Below, one piece after another: positions 1 through 10,100 of a DNA stretch of 45,483 nucleotides. Within the stretch, counting starts at the first letter, position 1. Each line of letters starts with the position of its first letter. Source of the DNA: Willaertia magna (taxonomy: Eukaryota; Heterolobosea; Eutetramitea; Acrasida; Naegleriidae); the NCBI GenBank assembly GCA_902984215.1, contig CADWAF010000325.1, forward strand, positions 1 to 45,483, given 5' to 3'. The notes below the pieces were generated by a model that was not told the DNA's origin, made no database searches, and saw nothing but the letters and a program-made list of their open reading frames with translations. Position numbers and translations under genes: made by a program.

Positions 1-66
1 TTCAAATCCCACCCTGATCAGTACATTTTTGCCAATATTTACATTGCAGCTTTGGGTGGAAGTTAA
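1..66 (+). CDS. 3' end of a gene cut by the window edge
   Basis: Frame 1 is open from the first base to a TAA at 64-66 and encodes about 21 residues ending in ANIYIAALGGS. The stretch is less AT-rich than the spacer after it, and its codons look like those of the coding genes here. It is therefore read as the C-terminal tip of a plus-strand gene that begins outside the window. Nothing about function can be said from this length, and chance openness is possible. Confidence 0.35.
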   Translation, partial: FKSHPDQYIFANIYIAALGGS

Positions 67-132
67 GTTTCAGAATTGTAAAACTTTATGCCAGTAATCT
101 ATAAAAAATAGACGATTATAATTTCATAAAAA

Positions 133-1098
133 ATGCAAATATTTCAGCAAGATATTTTATTGCACATTTTTTCTTTTTTAAATCTACAAACCATTTACAA
201 CCTCACCTCCACAAGTCATTTGTTCAACAGATTGTTATCCAGCTCACAAGCTGATCGATTCGTCTACGGTACAAATGTCTATAATTTATTTAAAATCCAT
301 TTAAAACAAATAATTAATGAAGAAGAGTTTTTACAAATTTTACAAAAACAAAAATCTTTTACCACTTACTGTGACATCTTGAAGGAATTTTTCTTGCTTC
401 CATTAAAACCAAATATTTACCAAGCCGATGCTCTAGAACGTTATATTCAAAAAGGAGGAGTTGCTGATATTACTATTTGGAAACCTTGTAAATTGTTAGA
501 AATTTTATATCAATCACTTTTTGACAATTTAAGTGATAGTTTTATAATTAGTGTTTTTAAATACTTACTAATTTTAAGTGTTAATGAAGATAATGGTTCG
601 TCTTCTTTCAACCTTTCATTTGAGTTACAACCAAGACCTTGGAAAATGTTTGTTTTTAAGTTTTTACATCCACCATTAGCTAAAAAATTTAAAACCTTAA
701 ATTCTGGACAGTTATTACTTCACATGTGTGACAATTTTAAAGAATTTATGGAAGGAAAAGAAAATAACGAAAGGGTTGTAGTTTGGAATGATCAATTTGA
801 ACTAGATTATAATTTAATTAGTGATAAATATTATGAGGCAACTTCTGACATTTTTATCCAATCTCTTGATCCACCTTATGGAATTGACCGCAACGTTGAT
901 GAAGAAATAGAAGAGATTCGAAAAGATTTATACTCCGGAGAATGTTACTCAGTTGACTGGAGAAATTGTGTTTCTCAAGAAACTTGTTGGTCTTACTACT
1001 GGCTTGCTGGATTGGAATGGTGGGGGACTTATGGTTTTACAACTTTTAATAAGCTGACAAAGTTATTTATTGTGGCCACAGCCTCAGTCACTGATTAA
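133..1098 (+). CDS. F-box-like protein, 321 aa
   Basis: The first 45 or so residues (QQDILLHIFSFLNLQTIYNL then a basic/polar helix) look like an F-box: a short Leu/Ile-rich helix, the L..IFSFL core and a following T.L..T pattern. F-boxes usually bind Skp1 and recruit substrates to SCF ubiquitin ligases, so that role is inferred. The rest has no domain I recognise. It ends in a Trp/Gly-rich segment (YWLAGLEWWGTYGFT) that resembles the C-terminal part of SMI1/KNR4-like modules often joined to F-boxes in amoebae; this second assignment is weak. The start ATG follows an A-rich run (cataaaaaATG). The gene converges on HSP20 with about 33 bp between stops. No intron seen. Confidence 0.6.
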   Translation: MQIFQQDILLHIFSFLNLQTIYNLTSTSHLFNRLLSSSQADRFVYGTNVYNLFKIHLKQIINEEEFLQILQKQKSFTTYCDILKEFFLLPLKPNIYQADALERYIQKGGVADITIWKPCKLLEILYQSLFDNLSDSFIISVFKYLLILSVNEDNGSSSFNLSFELQPRPWKMFVFKFLHPPLAKKFKTLNSGQLLLHMCDNFKEFMEGKENNERVVVWNDQFELDYNLISDKYYEATSDIFIQSLDPPYGIDRNVDEEIEEIRKDLYSGECYSVDWRNCVSQETCWSYYWLAGLEWWGTYGFTTFNKLTKLFIVATASVTD

Positions 1099-1131
1099 AA
1101 TATAATTGTTTAAAATTATTTTATTTACAAA

Positions 1132-1581
1132 TTAATCAATATTTACACTTCTAGTTTTTCTTTCCAAAACTTTCTTTGGAATGTTAACCCTCAAAACACC
1201 GTGTTCTAAGTTTGCCTTAATTCCACCTAAATCAACATTCTTTGGTAAGTAAACACTTCTACTAAATGAACCAACACTTCTTTCAACACAATGATAAGTT
1301 TCGTTCTCTTCTTTCTTTTCTTTCTTTACTTCTCCTGAAATTGTTAAGGTTCTATGTTGTTCGTCAACATCAATCTTAATATCTTCTTTCTTCATACCTG
1401 GAACGTTACACACTACTTTCACCTCATTAGCTGTTTCAGAAACGTCAGTTCTTGGTTTAAATTCTTTATGTAATCTGTCATCGTCACTACGCAAGGCAGT
1501 CCAAGGATTAATGAAGAATTGATCCATCCAATTGTCATTGAAGAAGTTTGCTAATTGCATGTTGCTCTTATTAGTTTGCAT
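1132..1581 (-). CDS. Small heat shock protein, HSP20/alpha-crystallin family, 149 aa
   Basis: This is a typical class-I-like small heat shock protein: an N-terminal arm with a Trp/Phe-rich segment (NFFNDNWMDQFFINPW), then an alpha-crystallin domain from about residue 45 to 135. Recognisable landmarks are the beta2-beta3 start (RTDVSETANEVKVVCNVPG), the MKKEDIKIDV strand, an expanded charged loop (KKEKKEENETYH), the ERSVGSFSRSVYLP segment and the closing GVLRVNIPK. It ends with a short tail (ERKTRSVNID) lacking an obvious I-x-I motif. Family members form oligomers that hold unfolding proteins in the cytosol. Length is usual for the family. Two start codons are close together (MQTNKSNMQ); the first follows an AAA run and is chosen. 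Confidence 0.92.
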   Translation of the reverse strand: MQTNKSNMQLANFFNDNWMDQFFINPWTALRSDDDRLHKEFKPRTDVSETANEVKVVCNVPGMKKEDIKIDVDEQHRTLTISGEVKKEKKEENETYHCVERSVGSFSRSVYLPKNVDLGGIKANLEHGVLRVNIPKKVLERKTRSVNID

Positions 1582-1783
1582 TTTTGTTTTAGTTTTATGT
1601 AGTATTAAAGTGTTTTTTTGTTGTTGGAATAGGAAGTCAATTTAGAAATCTTTTTTATAGACACTGCGGAAGTTCCATTTTACAATTCCGACAGATACAT
1701 ATTTCGACAACAGTCTAAAACCAATTTTCATTTAAAAATAGTTGGTTTAGGGTCAGCATATAATTTATTAATGAGTAAATTAT

Positions 1784-3508
1784 TTAAACCAAGTGACTAT
1801 ATTTTCTCTTAATTGCAGATAATGAAATTTGAATAACTAATTTAGGATCCAATATAGGATCACAATTAATTAAATCTCTTCCCTTTTCATGTGGTGACAT
1901 TCTAGGATTACAAGGTACCACTCCATTCTTCATAAAATCTAAAAAGTGTATCACTTGTGCTGTTGTAAAATGTCCCAAAGTAAAATACATCCCAGGATAA
2001 CAATCTACATACTTTTTAGTTAAATGAATTAAACAAGCAGGTGCATAAACCATTGTAGATCTATCCCTCATATAAACAACATTATAAGAAGCACTTCCTT
2101 GATCTGCAAAATAAACATCTGTCTTCTCAAAAATCTTAATCTGTTCAACCATTGGTATTTCATTTAACTTTAACTTTATAACCTTAATACTTTTCCCTAA
2201 CTTTTTAATAAAAGGATCTTGTGGTAAGAAAGTTGTTAAATTTGAATATAAATCTTGAACATTCCATATAATACGACCATGTCTACCACTTAAACTTTTC
2301 TCATTAATTGCAATAATAATTTCTTTCTTTTCTTTTAAATCTTCTTCAATTGGTAAATCTAAACGTTGATAAACTAATTCTCTCAATTTCGTTCCAACAA
2401 TCTCTCTGGACCAAGGAGCTAACAGATCTGACACTGAATGTCCACCAAATACTGAAGAAAAACAAGTCACCAATTCATCCTTTTCCTTTTCATTTAGAGC
2501 CACATTATTATTTACAAGTTTATTTCTACATGGAGCTCTTTCTATAGAATAACTTCCCTTTTCATTATGACATAATTGTTTAACAGGACTTTTCGTAATT
2601 AAAGAAAAACTAGAGATACTAATACTGTCAGATGGTTCAACTGGATAACCATAAGCTCCAACTTCCCAATGAGGTTTTGTTTGATCTTGTAAATCATCTA
2701 AAAAGATAATTTGGTTATCTACCGTTACTCGATTATAACTATGCATTAAATGAATTAAATGGTGTAAATTGTCCATAATATTGTGACCTGCATTTCCAGC
2801 AACAAATCTTTTTAAAAGAAAAGTTGGTTCCTCCATCCATTGGAAAATATCTTTGGCGGTTGGGACAACTTTTAGGTTACTAGTACTACTGGTTGTAATG
2901 GTGGGGTTACCAGTATTTGTAGAAACGTAGAGGTTAGGGTCATTAGGCTTTCTGATTAAGGTTCCTTCCCTTATTAAAATATTTAAATTTCCACGAGGGG
3001 TATGAATTCTTCCTTGAACATAGATCCATGACTGATTATTGTATTTAGTGAACCATGAAGGGTCAATTAAATTATCTTTTTCTAAATAAAATACAAAATC
3101 TCCACCTCTAGTCAAACAAATATTTTCAAATTGACAAGTTTGAAAGATGGTATTTGTTTTATAAAGATCTTCTTGATATAATTTCTTTATGTAAACATGT
3201 TTAGAAACATCTGGAATGTATTTATTACATTTAAAATATCCAGGTTTTTTACCAAATGTTATTTGATGTGGTTTGTTATGTTTTTGTTGATGTTTGTCAG
3301 GAATTGACGTATGATGGGTATCGGAATTGATATTGTTATCTACTTTAGTGTCATGCTTTATTGGAGCACTAGCCAGTATATTATTATTAGTTGATGAATT
3401 ATTATTATTGGTGTTCTTATTTATTCTAGTCAACACTAAGAAGAGAGTTAAATTAGACAGTGTCAACACTATAAAAAATCCTCCTATCAACAGCCATCTT
3501 TCTTTCAT
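1784..3508 (-). CDS. GT61/DUF563-type glycosyltransferase, type II membrane protein, 574 aa
   Basis: A short basic N-terminus (MKER) precedes one hydrophobic helix at about residues 5-26, giving a signal-anchor topology expected for a Golgi or ER glycosyltransferase. An Asn/His-rich stem of about 60 residues follows. The catalytic part shows GT61 features: AGNAGHNIMDNLHHLIHL (about 240-258; GNAGHN with a His-Asp pair is the family signature) and, near the end, ADQGSASYNVVYMRDRST, the GT61 C-terminal nucleotide-sugar motif region. Family members include xylosyl-, arabinosyl- and O-GlcNAc transferases, so donor and acceptor cannot be assigned. Several paired cysteines fit a lumenal protein. The gene is divergent from the mitochondrial carrier, sharing a 287-bp spacer. 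Confidence 0.75.
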   Translation of the reverse strand: MKERWLLIGGFFIVLTLSNLTLFLVLTRINKNTNNNNSSTNNNILASAPIKHDTKVDNNINSDTHHTSIPDKHQQKHNKPHQITFGKKPGYFKCNKYIPDVSKHVYIKKLYQEDLYKTNTIFQTCQFENICLTRGGDFVFYLEKDNLIDPSWFTKYNNQSWIYVQGRIHTPRGNLNILIREGTLIRKPNDPNLYVSTNTGNPTITTSSTSNLKVVPTAKDIFQWMEEPTFLLKRFVAGNAGHNIMDNLHHLIHLMHSYNRVTVDNQIIFLDDLQDQTKPHWEVGAYGYPVEPSDSISISSFSLITKSPVKQLCHNEKGSYSIERAPCRNKLVNNNVALNEKEKDELVTCFSSVFGGHSVSDLLAPWSREIVGTKLRELVYQRLDLPIEEDLKEKKEIIIAINEKSLSGRHGRIIWNVQDLYSNLTTFLPQDPFIKKLGKSIKVIKLKLNEIPMVEQIKIFEKTDVYFADQGSASYNVVYMRDRSTMVYAPACLIHLTKKYVDCYPGMYFTLGHFTTAQVIHFLDFMKNGVVPCNPRMSPHEKGRDLINCDPILDPKLVIQISLSAIKRKYSHLV

Positions 3509-3795
3509 TTTTTTTAATTGTCATCTTACGCCATCATCACAAGGTGAACTATTAAAATTAACGTTTACGATTGTCTCACAGTTGCCTTTTTTACTTATTT
3601 TACAATAGGAACCTCAATGCAGAATTTAAAATTTGATTTAAACTCAATAATAATTCTATATTACAAAATGGTTTTCCGTCCTTGCGTTATTTTCGTCAAT
3701 TACTGTAACAACTGTACCATAAACTTTACAAATTGATTAATTGCAGTCCAATTTCTGTTTCTAGCGAAAAATTTAATTTCTTTTGTTGAAAAAAA

Positions 3796-4977
3796 ATGAA
3801 TAATGATTCAACAACCAATACTAACTCACTTTCCTCTAATACAGATTTAATGAAAGAACAAGGAATGAATAGTACTTTAATAGATGATAATATAAAAGTG
3901 GATTCTCCAAATTTAAATAATAATGCAATTGGTTCTAAAGAATTTTATATGAATATTTCAAAGAATTTAATGGCTGGAGCGATGGCCAGATGTTGTGCCG
4001 CAGTTATAATGTTTCCTATAGACGTTGTTAAAACTAGATTACAATTCCAAAGTAAAGAAGGATATCTACAAGGAACATTACGTCATCATTATAAGAATGG
4101 ATTTAATGCTTTTTTAACAATTTTAAAAGAAGAAAGACTAAGAGGATTATATAAAGGATTAAGTGTCCGATTAATTTATATTGCGCCAGCTGCTGCCGTT
4201 AGTTTTACAGTTTATGAACAGTTTATGAGGTCTCTACAAGATAGATTCCTTAATAGTAATAATAAGATTAATGTAGTTGATGGTGTGGATGGTCAAAATA
4301 ATAATTCAATAACAAAAGAATTGTTATCTTGGAAGGTACCTTTGTTAACGCTATCGGCTGGTGTGTTTGCTAGAATTTTAGGTACTGCATGTAGAACTCC
4401 TTTTGATATATTGAAACAACAACTTCAGATAGAGGGACAGTTAAAAGATTCAAATAGAAATATTGGGATTATTGGATCTATGAAGAATATATTTAAACAT
4501 GATGGTTTTAAAGGATTTTTCTCAGGTTATATAACAACGTTAATGAGAGATGCTCCTTTTGCAGCAATTTATTTTACTTCTTATGAGATAATAAAACGAT
4601 TATTTATTAAACGAAGAATACAACAATTACATATGGAAAGTAATGAAGGAAAGAAAACGAAATCAATTCATCATTTAATTGCTGGAGCATTAGCAGGTGC
4701 TATTGGTACAACTTGTACTATTCCTATTGATGTTGTTAAAACAAGATTACAAACTCAAATTAGAACTGGAAAGAAAGAATATGATGGAATAAGGGATGCT
4801 TTCTCTAAAATTTATAAAGAAGCTGGTTGGAAAGGCTTTACTAGAGGATTAGGACCTAGGTTAATTTATATTATGCCTGCATCCGCTTTAACATTTACTT
4901 TTTATGAGAAATTGAGAGTATTGTTTGGAGTTAATAATAATCAACAAAAACAAATGGCAGGAGAAGAGAAAATATAA
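3796..4977 (+). CDS. Mitochondrial carrier family (SLC25) protein, 393 aa
   Basis: Three tandem carrier repeats are visible, each with the PxDxxKxxLQ signature: PIDVVKTRLQFQ (first), PFDILKQQLQIEG (second, with Q after the signature Lys) and PIDVVKTRLQTQ (third). The matching second-half motifs are also present (GLYKGLSVRLIYIAP, GFFSGYITTLMRDAPF, GFTRGLGPRLIYIMP). This gives the usual six transmembrane helices in the inner mitochondrial membrane. A non-conserved, Asn/Ser-rich N-terminal extension of about 55 residues and polar insertions after helices 2 and 4 make it longer than the usual 300 residues. Contact-site residues do not let me name the substrate. Start chosen at the A-rich context (gttgaaaaaaaATG). 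No intron seen. Confidence 0.88.
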   Translation: MNNDSTTNTNSLSSNTDLMKEQGMNSTLIDDNIKVDSPNLNNNAIGSKEFYMNISKNLMAGAMARCCAAVIMFPIDVVKTRLQFQSKEGYLQGTLRHHYKNGFNAFLTILKEERLRGLYKGLSVRLIYIAPAAAVSFTVYEQFMRSLQDRFLNSNNKINVVDGVDGQNNNSITKELLSWKVPLLTLSAGVFARILGTACRTPFDILKQQLQIEGQLKDSNRNIGIIGSMKNIFKHDGFKGFFSGYITTLMRDAPFAAIYFTSYEIIKRLFIKRRIQQLHMESNEGKKTKSIHHLIAGALAGAIGTTCTIPIDVVKTRLQTQIRTGKKEYDGIRDAFSKIYKEAGWKGFTRGLGPRLIYIMPASALTFTFYEKLRVLFGVNNNQQKQMAGEEKI

Positions 4978-5276
4978 TTTTGAAATAAACCACTTTTTGA
5001 AATTTTATTATTGAACCATAATGATGTAGTGAAAAATTGGGTAGAATTGGAAGAGGATGGCATTTTTCATTTAATTAAAAACTGTGATGAACAATTCATA
5101 TACTCAACTCTGTCCGAAACGCGTAAAACCTATGTGTGAAAAATTACTCTGATTTACTGTTACCTTTTTCACTGTGAAATTTGTGTTTTCATTACTTAAA
5201 AGCGTTTTATTTTCATCTTATTTAGACCGATAAACTGTCTCTTGTCGTTTGAAATTAGAAAAAAAACAAAACAACA

Positions 5277-6398
5277 ATGTTTGGCTGGTTATCTTCACTC
5301 TACCAATCCTTCTTATCTCTTTTTAATACTATTTGTGAGTGTCTCATCAACCTCTACCAAGAAGAATTAAAGAAACAAGCAAAACCTGGTACAAAGAACC
5401 CACCCCAAAAAAAAACAAAAAGACGTAGCACCGACGAAGAGTCATCTATTGGTATCAATGCAGAAAAAACCAAGACCCCTAATTCCATTCAAAGTACTCC
5501 AAAAACACCAGCAAATGATGCAAATTCCGTTGTTTCTTCACAAGTAAATCAAACTAAAATTTTACAATCACCACCCAGCATTACTAGTTCTGTAAATAAT
5601 GAAATTCCTAAAGAAAATCAAACAATAACAAAACCTACTGTCACAAACTCCATAACAACACCAATTGAAACTAAAAAAGAAGTAATAATTGTTGATTCTT
5701 CCAAACAAAACAGTACAGTTGCATCCACACCATCCAAACCAAACCAAACAACAATAGAAACTTCAACAAAAGAAGTAAAAATTACTGAAAAAACAACCAA
5801 TACAACTAAACCAATCACTAAAATTGTTCCAGAAACTAAAAAAACAGTTACAATCACAACCGTTCCAACAGGAATAATTGGTGAAAGATTGAATACTAAA
5901 AAACAAGAAGAAGAGAAAACTACAACAAAATCTACAACCACCACTCAACCAACAGCAACAACTACAAAACAAGTAGTTGAACAAGAAAATTCTAAACTCT
6001 TACAACGTAAAAGTTCAGTAAAATTACAAAAGCCTAGAAGACCTAAAAATCCAAAATCTAATCTTTCTTCAACTTTACAATTAGTTAAAACAATTGGATC
6101 TGATACAATTGAATTACCAACAGAATCAAAATTCAATGAATTAGAAGAACTAAGTATTTTAGAAAAGAAATTGGGAGTTGAAAATGCAAGAAAAGAGTTT
6201 GAGAAACGTAAACAAAAGAATGTTCCTCCACCACCTTCTTCTTCTCCAATTAAAGTTAACCTTAATGAAGAAAGTAATAATAACAACAATAGTAACACCT
6301 CTTCACCTTCCAAGCCTTCTTCTTCCAACCGTATTAACCTTCAAGCCATCTTATCCGCTAAAAGTGCTTTAAGAAAAACTGGCGAAGAACTAAAGTAA
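5277..6398 (+). CDS. Low-complexity Thr/Lys-rich protein with polyproline and WH2-like tail, 373 aa
   Basis: Three zones can be seen. Residues 1-32 form an amphipathic, partly hydrophobic segment (MFGWLSSLYQSFLSLFN...) that could sit on a membrane or form a hairpin. Residues 35-250 are disordered and rich in Thr, Lys, Ser and Pro, with no domain. The tail has a charged helix (NELEELSILEKKLGVE), then PPPPSSSP and finally NLQAILSAKSALRKT near residues 352-368, which resembles the WH2 actin-binding pattern of an amphipathic helix followed by L-K/R-x-T. A polyproline stretch followed by WH2 is typical of actin nucleation-promoting or WIP-like proteins, so an actin role is inferred, not shown. Antisense open frames here are shadows of the repetitive codons. 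Confidence 0.6.
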   Translation: MFGWLSSLYQSFLSLFNTICECLINLYQEELKKQAKPGTKNPPQKKTKRRSTDEESSIGINAEKTKTPNSIQSTPKTPANDANSVVSSQVNQTKILQSPPSITSSVNNEIPKENQTITKPTVTNSITTPIETKKEVIIVDSSKQNSTVASTPSKPNQTTIETSTKEVKITEKTTNTTKPITKIVPETKKTVTITTVPTGIIGERLNTKKQEEEKTTTKSTTTTQPTATTTKQVVEQENSKLLQRKSSVKLQKPRRPKNPKSNLSSTLQLVKTIGSDTIELPTESKFNELEELSILEKKLGVENARKEFEKRKQKNVPPPPSSSPIKVNLNEESNNNNNSNTSSPSKPSSSNRINLQAILSAKSALRKTGEELK

Positions 6399-6499
6399 AT
6401 TTTTTTTTGTATTGAAGAGGTCAATTAGGCCAATAACAAGGCTTTAAAAAATATTTTGTAAATAATAATGAACTAGGATAAAAAAATTGTTTCTATTTT

Positions 6500-7033
6500 T
6501 TATACGTGTTTTGAGTTTACAAAATTTTCTAAAGTGAGTAATTTTTCTTCTTTATCATCTATTAAATTTCCACTTAAGTTTAATGAAGTTACGTTTGAAA
6601 ATTTATTTTTAATAATAAATAAGTCATATAATTTATTTAAACCATCTTTCGTAATTTTGTTATTTGATAAATTTAAAGATTTTAGGGTTGTCATGTTTTT
6701 TTCGTCATTTAAATTTAATAAATTTAAAGTATCATCATTAACATTTAAATTCACAATACCAACGTGTTCGAATTTATCCATTTCAATTAAAACTTCCCAA
6801 ATTTGTGTAAATTCATCTGTTCCTAAAATTGCATCGTTGTTATCATCTCCTATTAATGTAATTTCCTTGCAAGTTTCAGTATTTTTTAAAACTTCAAATA
6901 AAATTTCAACTTCATCTAAATAACTTAATATTGGTAAAGTTACTTGTGTTTCATTCATTACACTTTCAATTACTTGATCGAATTGTTGCAAGTTTTGCGG
7001 TATGACAGTTTCATTGGCGATTGCTTTTCTCAT
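6500..7033 (-). CDS. Leucine-rich repeat protein, tropomodulin-like C-terminal fold, 177 aa
   Basis: After about 60 helical residues, repeats of RNase-inhibitor-like LRR type appear: EITLIGDDNNDAI, HVGIVNLNVNDDTL, LKSLNLSNNKITKDGL and VTSLNLSGNLIDDKEE, spaced by about 28-33 residues with the LxxLxLxxNxI core. Such short LRR proteins resemble the capping domain of tropomodulin or leiomodin. The N-terminal actin-binding regions of those proteins are absent, so a function should not be copied over. The start is preceded by A-rich sequence. It is convergent with the preceding WH2-like gene (101 bp between stops) and lies upstream of the PICH stop on the same strand. Confidence 0.65.
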   Translation of the reverse strand: MRKAIANETVIPQNLQQFDQVIESVMNETQVTLPILSYLDEVEILFEVLKNTETCKEITLIGDDNNDAILGTDEFTQIWEVLIEMDKFEHVGIVNLNVNDDTLNLLNLNDEKNMTTLKSLNLSNNKITKDGLNKLYDLFIIKNKFSNVTSLNLSGNLIDDKEEKLLTLENFVNSKHV

Positions 7034-7111
7034 TTTTTATGAATAAATTAAATGTTTTTTATTTACAAAATTAACAACAAATTAATGCTGTCAAAATTTA
7101 ACATGTGAAAA

Positions 7112-10100
7112 TTATTGTGTAAATCCAAGATGTTTAGCTAGTACATTAATTTTACAATGTAATTGTAAATCAATATCAGAAACTTCTAATGCATTTAGAT
7201 ACATTTGCATTGCACCCAATAAATTACCATTTTGTTCTAAATGGTTTGCCTCCCTTAATAAATTTACATAGCGCTCTCTAGTTTGTTCGTCTAATTGTTC
7301 GTCTTCTTGTGTAGGTGTCGATTGTGGAACATTATCATTAATAGGTGTTTGAGCCATTGGTGAATAATTTTGCTCTACTTGTAGCTGGTTATTATAATTT
7401 GGGGTTGTGTGATACCTTTCCTCGTCATCAGAATCGTCTATAACTTTTCTTCCTTTCTTTGTGGATGTTATTGGAGTAGTTGCCATCATTGTACTTTCAT
7501 CTACATTATAAGAGTTAGGTGGATTGTACTGCTCTTCATCTATATAGGGATTTTCATCTTGAACATCATTTCTTTCTTGTTGTAATACCTCAGATTTGTT
7601 GTCTTGATGATAAATAGGGAATTCATCATTAATTCTCTCTGAATTTTCCTCTTCCTCTACCTTTCTTACATTCTCTAAAATTTCTTCTTCCTCGTCGTCA
7701 GGTGGATCGAAATCTTCGTCATCCTCATTAATTAAGCCTAAGAATGTAGATAAACGTCTTTGAATTTGTTCAAAAGTCATTGTAGATTTACGTCCAACTC
7801 TATTACTGTCAGTATTGTTGTTGGAAGCAATAGGACTTAAAAACATGTCATCTTCATTATTGTTACTAATTGAATTCTTAGGTGGTGTTTTGGGTTCAAC
7901 TTTTTCATTAGTAAATACAGGAGAAGAGTTTGTCTTCTTTTCTATTTTTGGAATTTTACGCATATTATTCGGGTCAACCAAGAGAGCTGCTTGTAATCTA
8001 ATTTTTGGTAACTCTGGTTTAACCTTAAATTCATTGTCGAAATGTGTCAAAATTTCCATTAAATGTTGATGAGTTTTTCCCATCTTTAGGTTTTTCCATT
8101 CATTTTCTAAATCAATGGCAGATAATCCACAGTTAGGTAAAAATTGTTCCAATATCCTTCGCCACATGCTTTCTCCATAGGTCCTTACTCCCTTGATAAG
8201 TTGTTTACAATCAGAATTGGACAAGCTAGTGGTATTAATATGTGAAAGGTACGTTTCCTCTTGATTATCTCCAACTTGCTGAACTTTAGACAATGGAACA
8301 AGAAATTCAGAAGGATTGGAAAAGTCATTATTTCTTCTACTGTTGTTTGCTGAGCTCCCAGAATTAGTCAATTTTTGACCTCTTTTTGCTTTTCCAGTTT
8401 TTGCCTTAATAGCATCACTGGTGATTTCATTTGGTTTCATCGTAAAGCTTGAGTCAAGCAATGCTTCTGTTGCATCTTCAGCCATAGATATTATCTCCCT
8501 TTGGTCTGTTTGGGTGTCCATTCCATTCAAATCATCAGCCTCTCTAGAGTAAAGCAAATCATGATCACTGAAACCAAACACTATGTGCTTTGTAGCTTTC
8601 TTTAATGATTCCAAATGTTGTTTAAAGAAAGAAGTGTAATGTCCACGTTTATCTTCACTATGAATTTTTTCCAATTGTATTTGAGTTTCTGAAACATTTG
8701 GATTTTGTGGTAATGAGAATAACTCTCTTAATTCCCCTCTAGTAAAATATCTGTATTGATTTTCCTTTTGCATTGTTGACTTACAAATTGCTTCTTTGAA
8801 TACTTGCTTTCTATAAACTTTTTCTTCTATTGTTGAACAAGTAATTAGTCTATAAATGATAACATCTTTTTTCTGGCCAACTCTATAGGCACGATCTGCG
8901 GCTTGTGAATCAGATGTAGGATTCCAACTAGGATCAAAAATTACAACCCTAGTTGCTCCTGTTAGTGTTAAACCTACAGAACCAGTTTGTGAGGTTAGTA
9001 GAAAACAAAAGTATGGTGAGTCCTCAGCATTAAAAGCATCAACTCTTCTTTGTCTTTCCTTTGGATCATTTATTGATCCATCTATTCTTGTATAAGATAT
9101 TTTAATATGCCTCAATAAATTGGCAATAATATCCAACATTTTTGAACTCTGACTAAATATTAAAACCTTTTCACCTTCCTTATATAATTGTTCAACTAAT
9201 AACTTTAAAAATATTAATTTACCGCTGGCGCTTACAGTTTCTTTAATGTTCTTAGTTTTTTCATTATTTGGAACCAAATCTGGATGGCAACATATTTGTT
9301 TTAATATTGTAATAGCTGCCAAAGGGGAGGCTGATTCATTTAAAACATCCCTCACTTCTTCACTTCCTAAGAAATCTCTATATAATTTTAATTGTGTATC
9401 AGTTGACTTTAACCAAACCACTAAATCATTCTTTTTACCAATAGAAACTGTCTTACCTTTAGAAGATGATGAACCAGAAGAGGATATCTTTGTCAATACT
9501 TGAGCCTTTTCACGTCTTAGTACATGTGGAGCGATAACCTCTCTAAATTTTCTTTGAATTTCAATTCCCAACTTCTTCTCAAATATACTTGCATCTTTTT
9601 CATTACCTCTAACTATTTTCTTTTCAAATTCCTCTCTAAATGTTTTACGGTCACCCAATAATTTTCCCTTAAAAATCCAATCCATTAAAGTGTGCATCTC
9701 TAAAAGATTATTTTGGATAGGCGTGCCTCTATAATGTTTAATTTATGTAAATAATATAATACTTACGATATAACATATCTACACATAGTAGATGGTAAAA
9801 TTTTTAAACATTTTGTCAATTTAATATCTGGATTTTTTATCTTATGGCCTTCATCCAATATTATATAATCAAATTCATATCCGTCGTTAATAAAATTATC
9901 TTCAAATAATTTAATTTGAGACACTATAGTTCCATAAGTTGTTATTAATACGCCACCTTCTTCCTTATATTGTTCCAAAATCTCTTTTCTTTGCTTTTTT
10001 GTTAAGTTGTGAAAAATAAATAAATTATAGTCATTTGTTCCCCAAATATCAAATTCTTTTCTCCAATTTTCTACTAAGGATACAGGCATAGCAATTAAAA

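Noticed and set aside
1582..1783. Heat shock elements upstream of HSP20
   Set aside because: GGAAGTTCC and scattered TTCC/GGAA words occur, but spacing does not follow the nGAAnnTTCnnGAAn register, so no element can be claimed.
5085..5152. Possible C/D-box snoRNA (TGATGA at 5085, CTGA at 5149)
   Set aside because: Terminal stem is only three or four A-U pairs, internal C' and D' boxes are poor, and the ten bases before the D box match no rRNA or snRNA segment that I know. Box-like words are common in AT-rich DNA.
5618..6328. Antisense ORFs opposite the WH2-like gene
   Set aside because: They mirror the Thr/Lys/Pro-rich codons of the plus strand; products are runs of Val, Ser, Phe and Leu without domain features.
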